Assembly (NCBI GenBank): GCA_963831645.1
Contig: CAWHQZ010000009.1
Span: 124,001-188,000 of the forward strand
Reading direction: 5' to 3'
DNA from: CAWHQZ01 sp963831645
GTDB lineage: Bacteria > Pseudomonadota > Alphaproteobacteria > Rhizobiales > Aestuariivirgaceae
Length of the DNA stretch: 64,000 bases
Part shown: piece by piece, positions 27,663-36,000 of the stretch
Layout of the letters: the number at the start of each line of letters is the position of its first letter
Numbering within the stretch: position 1 is the stretch's first letter
Notes under the pieces: generated by a model
Told to the model about the DNA's origin: nothing
The model's database searches: none
Seen by the model: the letters and a program-made list of their open reading frames with translations, nothing else
Translations under genes and position numbers: made by a program

Positions 27663-28606
27663 CGGTTGCCGCCATTCCGGAACGTAGCGTCGCCCTCACC
27701 TCAGGACGTGCTCTTTCCGATATCTTCTATCTGCGCCCCCGCCTGCTTTTGCTCCTCCTGCTTGCGCCGCCGCTGATCTGGATCGGTGTCGTCTACGTCG
27801 GATCCCTGCTCGCCCTCCTCCTTCACAGCTTCTACAGCCTCGATGAGTTCTCCGGCGTAATCGTCTACGAGTTCACGCTTTCGACCTTCGCTCAACTCTT
27901 CCACCGCGCCAACTTCGACGTCATCGTGCGCAGCGTAACCATGGCAGCGGTTGTAACGATCGCCGCCGCCATCGTCGCTTTTCCCATCTCCTACTACGCA
28001 GCCCGCTACGCCCGCGGCAGGTGGAAAGCCCTGTTCTATCTCGCTGTGATGATGCCGCTGTGGTCGAGCTATCTGGTCAAGGTCTATGCCTGGAAACTCA
28101 TTCTGGCCAAGGAAGGCATTATCACCTGGTTCGCCGGCAAGGCACATCTCGCCTGGCTCCTCGATGGCCTGCTTGCCCTTCCCCTGGTCGGCGGGCCCTC
28201 GCTGTCGATCAGTTACATCGGCATGTTTCTGGTCTTCCTCTATGTGTGGCTGCCGTTCATGATCCTGCCGACCCAGGCGGCCCTGGAGCGGGTGCCGGGC
28301 AACCTGATCGAAGCGGCTTTCGATCTCGGGGCCAATCCCCGCCAGACCTTTCGCACCGTGATCCTGCCGCTGGCGTTTCCCGGTCTCGTCGCCGGCTCGA
28401 TCTTCACCTTTTCTCTGACGCTTGGTGACTACATCATTCCCCAGATCGTCGGAAACTCTCGGTTCTTCATCGGTCAGGCGGTCTATACGCTCCAGGGGAC
28501 CGCTGGAAACATCCCGCTGGCCGCGGCCTTCACGGTGGTGCCCATCGTCATCATGGGATTCTATCTGTGGGGAGCCAAACGCCTGGGAGCTTTCGATGCG
28601 CTCTAA
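27659..28606 (+). CDS. Polyamine-type ABC permease (YdcU/PotB-like)
   Basis: 315-residue inner-membrane permease with about six hydrophobic segments, the first being LLLLLLLAPPLIWIGVVYVGSLLALLLHSFYSL. The EAA loop is GNLIEAAFDLGANPRQTFRTVILPLAFPGLVAGSIFTF. It starts with GTG overlapping the ATPase stop and overlaps the start of the second permease by 11 bases. Intact, with codon use like its neighbours. Confidence 0.93.
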   Translation: MTVAAIPERSVALTSGRALSDIFYLRPRLLLLLLLAPPLIWIGVVYVGSLLALLLHSFYSLDEFSGVIVYEFTLSTFAQLFHRANFDVIVRSVTMAAVVTIAAAIVAFPISYYAARYARGRWKALFYLAVMMPLWSSYLVKVYAWKLILAKEGIITWFAGKAHLAWLLDGLLALPLVGGPSLSISYIGMFLVFLYVWLPFMILPTQAALERVPGNLIEAAFDLGANPRQTFRTVILPLAFPGLVAGSIFTFSLTLGDYIIPQIVGNSRFFIGQAVYTLQGTAGNIPLAAAFTVVPIVIMGFYLWGAKRLGAFDAL

Positions 28607-29408
28607 TAAAGATCGGGCGCCCTGGCCGCTGACCGTCTTCGCGGCCGGAGGACTGCTGTTCCTGCACGTGCCGCTGGCCCTCATTCTTCTCTACGCCTTC
28701 ACCACCGAAGAGAAGAGCTATCAGTTTCCGCCACCCGGCTACACGCTCAAATGGTTCTCGGTCGTCTGGGAGCGGCCCGACATCTGGAACGCGCTCTGGC
28801 TATCCGTTCATGTTGCGGCGCTTGCAACCGCAGTCGCGCTGGTTCTCGGCACCTGCGCCGCCGCCGCCTTGTCGCGCACGAACTTCTTCGGCAGGGAAGC
28901 GATATCCCTGCTGTTCATCCTGCCGATCGCCCTTCCCGGCATCATTACCGGCATTGCGCTGCGCTCTGCCTTCAACGTCATGGACTTCGACTTCTCCTTC
29001 TGGACCATTGTCCTCGGGCACGCGACATTCTGCATCGTCGTCGTCTACAACAACGCCATCGCCCGCTTCCGGCGCCTGTCGGGAAGCCTGATCGAGGCGT
29101 CCTATGACCTCGGCGCCGATAGCTTCCAGACATTCCGGCACGTGCTCCTGCCCAACATAGCAGGCGCGCTTCTGGCCGGCGGCATGCTGGCCTTCGCCCT
29201 GTCGTTCGATGAAGTGATCGTGACCACCTTTACTGCGGGACAGCAGTCGACGCTGCCGATCTGGATGCTTACCGAGCTCATCCGTCCGCGCCAGCGGCCC
29301 GTCACCAACGTGGTGGCGGTTTTCGTCATCGCTGTCACATTCCTACCGATCCTCGCGGCCTACTACCTCACCCGGGACGGTGAACACACCGCGGGAGCGG
29401 GAAAATGA
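28596..29408 (+). CDS. Polyamine-type ABC permease (YdcV/PotC-like)
   Basis: 270-residue permease. ATG at 28596 (MRSNKDRAPWPLTV) lies inside the end of the previous permease gene. Membrane segments include LLFLHVPLALILLYAF and HVAALATAVALVLGTCAAAAL; the EAA loop is GSLIEASYDLGADSFQTFRHVLLPNIAGALLAG, and the final hydrophobic stretch is VVAVFVIAVTFLPILAAYYL. It overlaps the following phosphatase-like gene by 4 bases (ATGA). Confidence 0.93.
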   Translation: MRSNKDRAPWPLTVFAAGGLLFLHVPLALILLYAFTTEEKSYQFPPPGYTLKWFSVVWERPDIWNALWLSVHVAALATAVALVLGTCAAAALSRTNFFGREAISLLFILPIALPGIITGIALRSAFNVMDFDFSFWTIVLGHATFCIVVVYNNAIARFRRLSGSLIEASYDLGADSFQTFRHVLLPNIAGALLAGGMLAFALSFDEVIVTTFTAGQQSTLPIWMLTELIRPRQRPVTNVVAVFVIAVTFLPILAAYYLTRDGEHTAGAGK

Positions 29409-30919
29409 CGATCCGTAAGGTACTGGCAACGCTGGTCCTGCTCCTGTGCTGGCCGGCCACGTTCCTCGCCGCGGCCGAGACGGCGATATCGCTTGTGCTG
29501 ATCTGCGACGTCTACAAGATGAACGAGGAGAACGGCCGCGGCGGCGCCGCCCGCATCGCCGCGGTCCTCAAGGCCGAGAAGGCCAGGTCGCCCCACGTCC
29601 TGATCGCCCATGCCGGCGATGCGTTCTCACCTTCGCTCATGTCCGGTCTCGATCAGGGCAAGCACATGGTCGAGCTTCTGAACCTGATGCCGATCGATGC
29701 CTTCGTGCCCGGCAACCATGAGTTCGACTTCGGCAAGGAGGTATTTCTCAGGCGCATCAGCGAGGCGAAATTCCCGCTGTTCGCCGCCAACCTCCGCGAC
29801 GCCCAGGGAAAAGTCATTGACCGCTTCACGGACAACCGCATTTTCGAGTTCGGCGGCGTGAAGGTCGGTGTCGCAGGGCTCGCCGACGAATATGCCAGTA
29901 TCAAGTCCCGGCCGGGCGACCTGCGCCTCGCCTCGATTCGCGAGACCGCCGAGCAGCAATCGGCGTTGCTGCGCAAGGCCGGCGCAGACATCGTCGTTCT
30001 GGTGTCACATTCCAATCGCGAAACCGACGGCGAGCTCATGAGCGCCGGCGTCGCCGATGTCATCCTCTCCGGCGACGATCACGACATTTTCCTCAACTAC
30101 AACGGCAAGTCGGTGGTCGTCGAGGCCGGCCAGGATGGGCTGATCATCGCCGCGGTCGATCTCACCGTCGACGTCACGGAAAACGAAGGCAAACGCCGCG
30201 TGCGCTGGTGGCCGCGGTTCCGCTTCATCGACACGGCTGACGTCGACCCGGACAGGGACGTAGCCGTCCGCGTTGCCGCCTTTGAGGCCTCTCTCGCCAA
30301 GGAAATGGATGTTGCCATCGGCAACACTGCAACCGAGCTGGACAGCCGTAACGCGACCGTGCGCGGCGGCGAAGCAGCCATTGGCAATCTGATCGCCGAT
30401 GCCATGCGCCAGGCGGTGAAAGCCGACATCGCCATCACCAACGGTGGCGGCATTCGCGGCAACGCCACCTACGCCCCCGGAAGCTCCCTCACGCGCCGCA
30501 ACGTCCTCTCTGAACTTCCGTTCGGAAACAAGACGGTGCTCCTCGAGATATCCGGCGCCGCGCTCAAGGAGGCGCTCGAGCAGGGATTTGCCAAAGCCGA
30601 AAGGCTGGTCGGCGCATTTCCGCAGGTTTCAGGTCTGAGGGTAGGCGCGGATGTCACCAGGCCGGTCGGCGACCGGGTGGTGAAGCTGGCAGTGAACGGC
30701 GAGCCTCTTGACCCGGCGCGGTTGTACAAGCTGGCGACCAACGACTTTCTGGCCGACGGCGGCGATGGCTACATCGCGTTCAGATCGGCGACCGTGATTC
30801 TTGGTCCCAATGATGCAAGCATGATGGCCAATGATGTAGCCGAGTTCCTAGCCGCCAAAGGCACAGTCTCTGCCATGATCGAAGGCCGCATCGTGGTCGC
30901 ACGCGCTGCGCCGCCCTAG
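29405..30919 (+). CDS. 5'-nucleotidase / UshA-like metallophosphatase, exported
   Basis: 504 residues with a signal peptide (TIRKVLATLVLLLCWPATFLAAAE). The N-terminal metallophosphatase domain has HAGDAFSPS, GNHEFDFG, VLVSHSNRE and GDDHD. The C-terminal 5_nucleotid_C domain has ITNGGGIRG, LPFGNKTVL and FLADGGDGYIAF. Relatives hydrolyse nucleotides or other phosphoesters in the periplasm. Odd point: the first metal motif, normally DxH, reads CDVYKMN, with Tyr where His is expected, so activity may be altered. Translationally coupled to the polyamine-type importer, suggesting it releases or processes the transported ligand (inference). Confidence 0.88.
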   Translation: MTIRKVLATLVLLLCWPATFLAAAETAISLVLICDVYKMNEENGRGGAARIAAVLKAEKARSPHVLIAHAGDAFSPSLMSGLDQGKHMVELLNLMPIDAFVPGNHEFDFGKEVFLRRISEAKFPLFAANLRDAQGKVIDRFTDNRIFEFGGVKVGVAGLADEYASIKSRPGDLRLASIRETAEQQSALLRKAGADIVVLVSHSNRETDGELMSAGVADVILSGDDHDIFLNYNGKSVVVEAGQDGLIIAAVDLTVDVTENEGKRRVRWWPRFRFIDTADVDPDRDVAVRVAAFEASLAKEMDVAIGNTATELDSRNATVRGGEAAIGNLIADAMRQAVKADIAITNGGGIRGNATYAPGSSLTRRNVLSELPFGNKTVLLEISGAALKEALEQGFAKAERLVGAFPQVSGLRVGADVTRPVGDRVVKLAVNGEPLDPARLYKLATNDFLADGGDGYIAFRSATVILGPNDASMMANDVAEFLAAKGTVSAMIEGRIVVARAAPP

Positions 30920-30921
30920 TT

Positions 30922-31521
30922 TCAGCGACCTCGGCGCCGCTTTGGCGCTGACTTCTTCTTTGCTGTTGCGCTCTTTCGGGTCGTCTTCTTGGGCAGCTTC
31001 TTCGCTTTCTGCTTGGCGATCTTGGTTGGTTTTTTTCCGCGTGACCGCTTTGCGGCGGCGGCAGGCAAAGCCAGCTCGGGCCGACTCATGAGTTGCACGA
31101 AGCGGTCGAAGAACCGCTGGGCCATGGATCGAGCGGTCGAATCGATGAGCCGGCTGCCGAGCATCGCGAGCTTGCCGCCGATTTGCGCGTCGACGTCGTA
31201 GACCATGAGGGTGACATTGCCGCCCTGCTCAGTAAGCTTGACGGTCGCGCCGCCTCTGGCAAAACCAGCCACGCCGCCCTGCCCCTGACCAGAGATTCGA
31301 TAGCTTTCAGGCGGGTTGACGTCGCTCAGCGTTACCGCTCCCGTGAAGCCGGCCTTGACCGGCCCGACCTTGGCGACTACCCGCGCCTCAAGCTCCGTAT
31401 CCGACTTTCTGGTGATGCTTTCGCAGCCCGGGATGCATTGCTTCAGGACATCCGCATCGTTCAGGCCCGCCCACACGCGTTCGCGCGAGGCCGGTATCAG
31501 CTGTTGGTCAACGAGTTTCAT
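30922..31521 (-). CDS. CoxG-like SRPBCC protein with Lys-rich tail
   Basis: 199 residues. The first 150 match the CoxG family: ERVWAGLNDADVLKQCIPGCESI, VGPVKAGFTGAVTLSDVNPPESYRISGQGQGGVAGFARGGATVKL and QIGGKLAMLGSRLIDSTARSMAQRFFDRF. CoxG proteins associate with molybdenum CO-dehydrogenase-type enzymes. Residues after about 155 are an Ala/Lys/Arg-rich, histone-H1-like tail. ATG at 31521 is chosen, as the longer frame has no family match. No cox genes are nearby, so the link to a Mo-hydroxylase is untested. It overlaps the end of tgt by 14 bases. Confidence 0.85.
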   Translation of the reverse strand: MKLVDQQLIPASRERVWAGLNDADVLKQCIPGCESITRKSDTELEARVVAKVGPVKAGFTGAVTLSDVNPPESYRISGQGQGGVAGFARGGATVKLTEQGGNVTLMVYDVDAQIGGKLAMLGSRLIDSTARSMAQRFFDRFVQLMSRPELALPAAAAKRSRGKKPTKIAKQKAKKLPKKTTRKSATAKKKSAPKRRRGR

Positions 31522-32642
31522 CGCTTCTAGCCCTCTGCCAGCGTTCCTTGGTCTCCTGATAAAACCCGGTAAACCGCCCTTCAGCAAGCGCCTTTCGGAT
31601 GCCCTGCATCAGTTCCTGGTAGCAACCGATGTTGGCCCAGGAAAGGATCATCATACCCAGGACTTCACCCGACTTCACGAGATGATGAAGATAGGCGCGC
31701 GAGTAGCGGGTGGATGCGGGGCACGAACTCGTCGCGTCGAGCGGTCGGGGATCGTCGGCAAATCTGGCGTTCCTCAGGTTGAGGCGTCCCAGGCTGGTGA
31801 ACGCCTGGCCGTGCCGGCCGGCGCGGGTGGGCATGACGCAATCCAGCATGTCGATGCCGCGTGCCGTTGAATTCGAGGATGTCTTCCGGTGTTCCCACTC
31901 CCATGAGATAACGCGGCTTGTCGGACGGCAGTTCAGGGACGGTAGCCTCGATCGTACGCAACATCAGGGATTGACCTTCGCCGACCGCAAGACCGCCGAT
32001 GGCGTAGCCGTCAAAGTCGATGCTTCTGAGACCGGCGGCCGATTCCCGCCTCAGGTCCTCCTCAACGCCACCCTGCACGATGCCGAAGCAGCCGCGCCCT
32101 TGTCCGTTCGCGAACGCCGCGCGGGATCGCGCCGCCCACTCGAGCGAAAGCCGCATTGCCCGCAACGCCTCTTTCTTGGGGTGTGGATACTCGAGACACT
32201 CATCGAGTTGCATATGGACGTCGGAGCCGAGCAACCCCTGAATTTCCATTGCGCGCTCCGGAGTCAGTTCGTGGCGCGCGCCATCGAGATGTGATTGGAA
32301 GGTGACGCCGTTGCGGCCCACCTTCCTTAGCTTTGCGAGGGACATCACCTGAAAGCCGCCGGAATCAGTGAGTATAGGCCCATCCCAGCCGATCAATCCG
32401 TGGAGGCCCCCGAGTGCGGCAACTCTCTCCGCCCCCGGCCTCAGCATCAGGTGGTAGGTGTTGCCGAGAATGATGTCGGTTCCGCAGGCGCGGACCTGGT
32501 CGGGATAGAGCGCCTTGACCGAGCCCGCCGAGCCGACCGGCATGAAGGCGGGAGTACGAACGCTGCCGTGGGCGGTGTCGATACGGCCGTGCCGGGCGTT
32601 GCCTTCGCTCGCGAGCACCTCGAAACGAAAAACCCTCGTCAT
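31508..32642 (-). CDS. tgt: Queuine tRNA-ribosyltransferase, one frameshift
   Basis: Exchanges guanine-34 for the queuosine precursor in GUN-anticodon tRNAs. About 377 residues once a shift near 31862 is bridged. N-terminal frame: HGRIDTAHGSVRTPAFMPVGSAGSVKAL, ILGNTYHLMLRPG, LTDSGGFQVMSL with the catalytic Asp, and GVGTPEDIL. C-terminal frame: IDMLDCVMPTRAGRHGQAFTS (second catalytic Asp region), then RAYLHHLVKSGEVLGMMILSWAN. The Zn-binding Cys cluster normally found shortly before RAYLHHL reads SSCPAST here, with only one Cys left, so further errors there are possible. Overlaps queA by 4 bases. Confidence 0.92.
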
Positions 32643-33716
32643 CTCTGCGCCGGGTACAGGAGTGTTGCATCCCCGTACGAAAAGAATCTAAAATTTCGTG
32701 CGATCGCGTGGCGATACGCCTCTTTCATGTGATCCACGCCTGCGAACGCGCACACCAGCATGAAGAGAGTTGACCGCGGCAGATGAAAATTGGTGAGAAG
32801 CGCATCGACCGCCTTGAACCGGTATCCCGGCGTAATGAAGAGGTCGATCATGCCCGAAAAAGCGGAAACTGAACCGTGCGTGTCGGCCGCGTTTTCTAGA
32901 ACGCGCAGCGACGTAGTGCCGACCGCAATGATCCGGCCCGCCGACAGCCGCGCTTGGTTGACCAGCGTGGCCGTCGCGTCCGAGATATTGCCCCATTCGG
33001 CATGCATGCGATGACCGCTCGTGTCATTGCTGCGGACGGGAAGAAACGTGCCGACACCCACATGCAGGGTCACGAACGCCCGCCGGACGCCTCTATCCTC
33101 CAGTCTGGCGAGAAGCTCGGCCGTGAAGTGAAGGCCCGCGGTCGGCGCCGCAACTGCGCCTTCGGCCCTGGCGAATACCGTCTGGTAGTCCGCGCGATCG
33201 TCCTCATCGGGCGGCCGCGCTCCGCCAATGTAGGGCGGGAGAGGCATGTTCCCTACGGCATTGATGTATTCGTCGAGCACGTCGCCCGATAAATCGAAGG
33301 CGAGCGTGATCTCGCCGTCCTCCGCCTTGCTCTCGACAGTCGCTTCGAGAGTTCCTGTCAGGCACACCCGGCCCTGGCCGCCGAATGCAAGACGGTCGCC
33401 CCGTCGCAGTTTCTTGCCCGGCTTGGCAAAGGCTTTCCAGCGTGATTTCATCCATCCGCCGATGCAGGAGGGCTTCGACCCTCAGCCCCGCTCCCGCCGG
33501 CGACCGGCGCTCGCCAAGCAGGGCCGCCGGTATGACCTTGGTATCGTTGAATACCAGGACATCGCCTGGCATACACAAGGAGGGCAGCTCTCGCACCAGA
33601 TGCTCGGCCATGCGATCGGGCCGCACTATCAGCAGCTTTGCCGCATCACGCGGCTTGACCGGGCGCAAGGCAATGCGATCCGCCGGCAGATCGAAATCAA
33701 ACTCTTCAACACGCAT
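32639..33716 (-). CDS. queA: S-adenosylmethionine:tRNA ribosyltransferase-isomerase, one frameshift
   Basis: Transfers and isomerises the ribosyl group of SAM onto preQ1-tRNA to give epoxyqueuosine, just after Tgt. The N-terminal frame starts at ATG 33716 (MRVEEFDFDLPADRIALRPVKPRDAAKLL) and includes VLVFNDTKVIPA. One extra C near 33443 shifts the frame; it resumes as WKAFAKPGKKLRRGDRL with PTAGLHFTAELLARLEDRGV and TLHVGVGTFLPV, ending VDALLTNFHLPRSTLFMLV. Overlaps tgt by 4 bases. The insertion is probably a sequence error. Confidence 0.93.
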
Positions 33717-33768
33717 GACAGCGACGTGCCCAGCGTGCGGCGTGGGTGCTGCGCCGCCCAGATCGAAG

Positions 33769-34239
33769 TCACGCTTCGGCGTCGGCCGCAACCTGCATCT
33801 TGATGATCCGGTCCGGATTGCGGACCGGCTCGCCACGCTTCAGCGTATCGACATGCTCCATTCCGGAGGTGACCTGGCCCCAGATCGAGTATTGCCCGTT
33901 GAGGAACGGTGCATCGTTGAAACAGATGAAGAACTGGCTGTTGGCCGAATTGGGATTGGACGCGCGCGCCATGGAGCAGGTTCCGCGCACATGTTTCTCC
34001 CGCGAGAACTCTGCCTTCAGGTTTGACTTCTTCGAGCCGCCGGTCCCTGATCCCGTCGGATCGCCGCCCTGCGCCATGAAGTCGTCGATCACGCGGTGAA
34101 ATGGAGTGCCGTCGTAGAAGCCCTCGCGAGCCAGTTCCTTGATCCGGGCCACGTGGCCTGGCGCCAGATCGGGCCGGAGCGAGATCGTTACCCGGCCGCC
34201 GGGCAGCTCGATATAAAGGATGTTCTCACGCTCGACCAT
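33769..34239 (-). CDS. Peptidyl-prolyl isomerase (cyclophilin), cytosolic
   Basis: 156-residue cyclophilin without a signal peptide. Family motifs FYDGTPFHRVIDDFMAQGGDPTGSGTGG, GTCSMARASNPNSANSQFFICF and FLNGQYSIWGQVTSGMEHVD cover the active site (Arg in FHRVI, Phe in QFFI). ATG at 34239 (MVERENILYIELPGG) shares one base with the stop of the upstream periplasmic cyclophilin, so the two are coupled. Accelerates proline isomerisation during folding. Confidence 0.94.
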   Translation of the reverse strand: MVERENILYIELPGGRVTISLRPDLAPGHVARIKELAREGFYDGTPFHRVIDDFMAQGGDPTGSGTGGSKKSNLKAEFSREKHVRGTCSMARASNPNSANSQFFICFNDAPFLNGQYSIWGQVTSGMEHVDTLKRGEPVRNPDRIIKMQVAADAEA

Positions 34240-34778
34240 TATTGGGCGCCCTCCAGTAGTTTGAGACTGATCATCGTGTCCGGGTTGGCTGGCGGCTCGC
34301 CCCGCTCGATTTTGTCGATGCACTCCATCCCTTCGGCAACCTTGCCCCACACCGTATACTCTCCGTTCAGGAACGGTCCGTCGGCGAACATGATGAAGAA
34401 CTGGCTGTTTGCGGAATCAGGTTGCGACGATCGGGCCATGCCGACCGTTCCCCGGACGAACGGCTCCTGGGAGAACTCCGCAGGTACATCCGGCAGATCG
34501 GAGCCGCCGGCGCCGGTTCCGGTGGGATCGCCGGTTTGCGCCATGAAACCGTCGATTACCCGGTGAAACACGATGCCATCATAGAACCCTTTTTTGGTGA
34601 GCGCCTTGATCTGCTCGACGTGTTTTGGAGCGAGGTCCGGACGCATGTCGATAGTGACCTTGCATTCGTCCTTGAGCATCATCACAAGTTTGTTGGCGCC
34701 ATCTTGTGCTTGCGATGGGCATGCCAACATCGACATTGCTGCGGCGGCGCCAATCAAGCGCCCCATGGTCAAGTTCAT
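34239..34778 (-). CDS. Peptidyl-prolyl isomerase (cyclophilin), exported
   Basis: 179-residue cyclophilin with a signal peptide (MNLTMGRLIGAAAAMSMLACPSQAQ). Active-site motifs FYDGIVFHRVIDGFMAQTGDPTGTGAGG and GMARSSQPDSANSQFFIMF are complete. Paralogue of the cytosolic cyclophilin just downstream, so the pair supplies one isomerase to each compartment. Lies 67 bases downstream of coaD within the gyrA-tgt gene run. Confidence 0.94.
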   Translation of the reverse strand: MNLTMGRLIGAAAAMSMLACPSQAQDGANKLVMMLKDECKVTIDMRPDLAPKHVEQIKALTKKGFYDGIVFHRVIDGFMAQTGDPTGTGAGGSDLPDVPAEFSQEPFVRGTVGMARSSQPDSANSQFFIMFADGPFLNGEYTVWGKVAEGMECIDKIERGEPPANPDTMISLKLLEGAQ

Positions 34779-34845
34779 ACCTGTCTCCTTTTTCTTAAGG
34801 CCGCCTTGATCTGCGATATGGTGGCCGCGGTCAACCGAAGATTGC

Positions 34846-35349
34846 CTACTTCGAAATCTTCATCGCCTCAGCGACCTTGGCGATCGCCTCCCGCGGCACA
34901 AACGGGCTGATATCGCCGCCCATGCGCGCGATCTGCTTCACCAGGGAAGACGAAATCATGCGCGTGGCCGGGCTGGCCGCCAGATAGACAGTCTCGATAT
35001 CGGGCGCAAGCGCGCTGTTCATCTGACCCATCTGGACCTCGTAGTCGAAATCCGTGGCGTCGCGAAGGCCTCGGACAATGAGGCCGGCGCCCGCACGCCG
35101 GGCTGCTTCAACTGCCAGATCGTCAAATGTAGTGACCGAAAACTTCACACCGGTCTTGGCAACCAATGGCGCTGTCGTCAGTTCGAGCAGCGCCACCCGG
35201 TCTCGCGTGGCAAGCATCGGGTGCTTTCCCATATGCGTGCCAACGCCGAGGACGAGCTTGTCCACGACTCGCCCGGCGCGAGCGATGACGTCCAGATGGC
35301 CGTAGGTCACCGGATCGAATGAGCCCGGATAGAATCCCGTGCGACTCAT
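34846..35349 (-). CDS. coaD: Phosphopantetheine adenylyltransferase
   Basis: 167-residue enzyme of coenzyme A synthesis: 4'-phosphopantetheine + ATP to dephospho-CoA. The nucleotidyltransferase motif TGFYPGSFDPVTYGHLDVI (TxxH-type, here YGH) lies at the N-terminus, LIVRGLRDATDFDYEVQM in the middle, and YLAASPATRMISSSLVKQIARMGGDIS near the end. ATG at 35349 is chosen by family start and length; the much longer upstream frame is antisense-like sequence through lysE. Confidence 0.96.
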   Translation of the reverse strand: MSRTGFYPGSFDPVTYGHLDVIARAGRVVDKLVLGVGTHMGKHPMLATRDRVALLELTTAPLVAKTGVKFSVTTFDDLAVEAARRAGAGLIVRGLRDATDFDYEVQMGQMNSALAPDIETVYLAASPATRMISSSLVKQIARMGGDISPFVPREAIAKVAEAMKISK

Positions 35350-35366
35350 GTGCACTCTCCCCTGTT

Positions 35367-35974
35367 CTATCTCCGCATCGCCGCGAGCCACACCCCGCTG
35401 GCAATGAGAAGCAGACCTGAGCCTCTTTCGACGATCCGGCGCGCCTGTCTGGAAAGGGTGGCGCGCAGGCTGCCTGCTGCGATCGCGTACGCGCTGTCGC
35501 AAACAGCGGTGACTACCATGAAAATCGCCATCAGCAACATCGCCTCGCTGAGGTAGCCAGCGGCGCGGGTCATCAACTGCGGAATGAATGCGCTTACGAA
35601 GAGCAGCACCTTGGGATTCGAGAGATTTACGGCGAGCCCCTGCCAAACGTAGCCGCGCCCGGCGCCCGGGCTTTCCGGCGCAGGCGCCGTCTCTGAGCCG
35701 CGAAGCAGTTTCCACCCGAGCCACACAAGATGGACAGCGCCCACAAGCTTGATCCAGATGAACCACTCCGCCGTGAACACAACAATCGCGTTCAGACCGA
35801 AAAGCAACACGAGCAGCATCAGCGCGAGTCCGATTTGCGTGCCGGCAACGTTGAGAAGTTCGGCCCGGGCTCCTATTTTCAGGCTGTTGGCGACGATGAG
35901 GCCTACCACCGGCCCCGGAACCAATGCCACGACGAAACAGCCGAAACATATGCGACAAGCAACTCGGAGGTCAT
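35367..35974 (-). CDS. LysE/RhtB-family amino-acid exporter, N-terminal frameshift
   Basis: About 202-residue inner-membrane exporter. The start at 35974 reads MTSELLVAYVSAV; a missing T near 35937 shifts the frame, which resumes as ALVPGPVVGLIVANSLKIGARA, the family signature. Further segments are LMLLVLLFGLNAIVVF, KLVGAVHLVWLGWKLLRG, the NLSNPKVLLFVSAFIPQL motif and a C-terminal GSGLLLIASGVWLA. Exports amino acids or homoserine lactone-like compounds; specificity unknown. Lies between gyrA and coaD. Confidence 0.88.
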
Positions 35975-36000
35975 AGCGTCAGGACACTGCCTATAGGGCG

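Noticed and set aside
27701..28684. Minus-strand frame of 327 codons
   Set aside because: Antisense to the YdcU-like permease; composition is low-complexity and charged, typical of a shadow.
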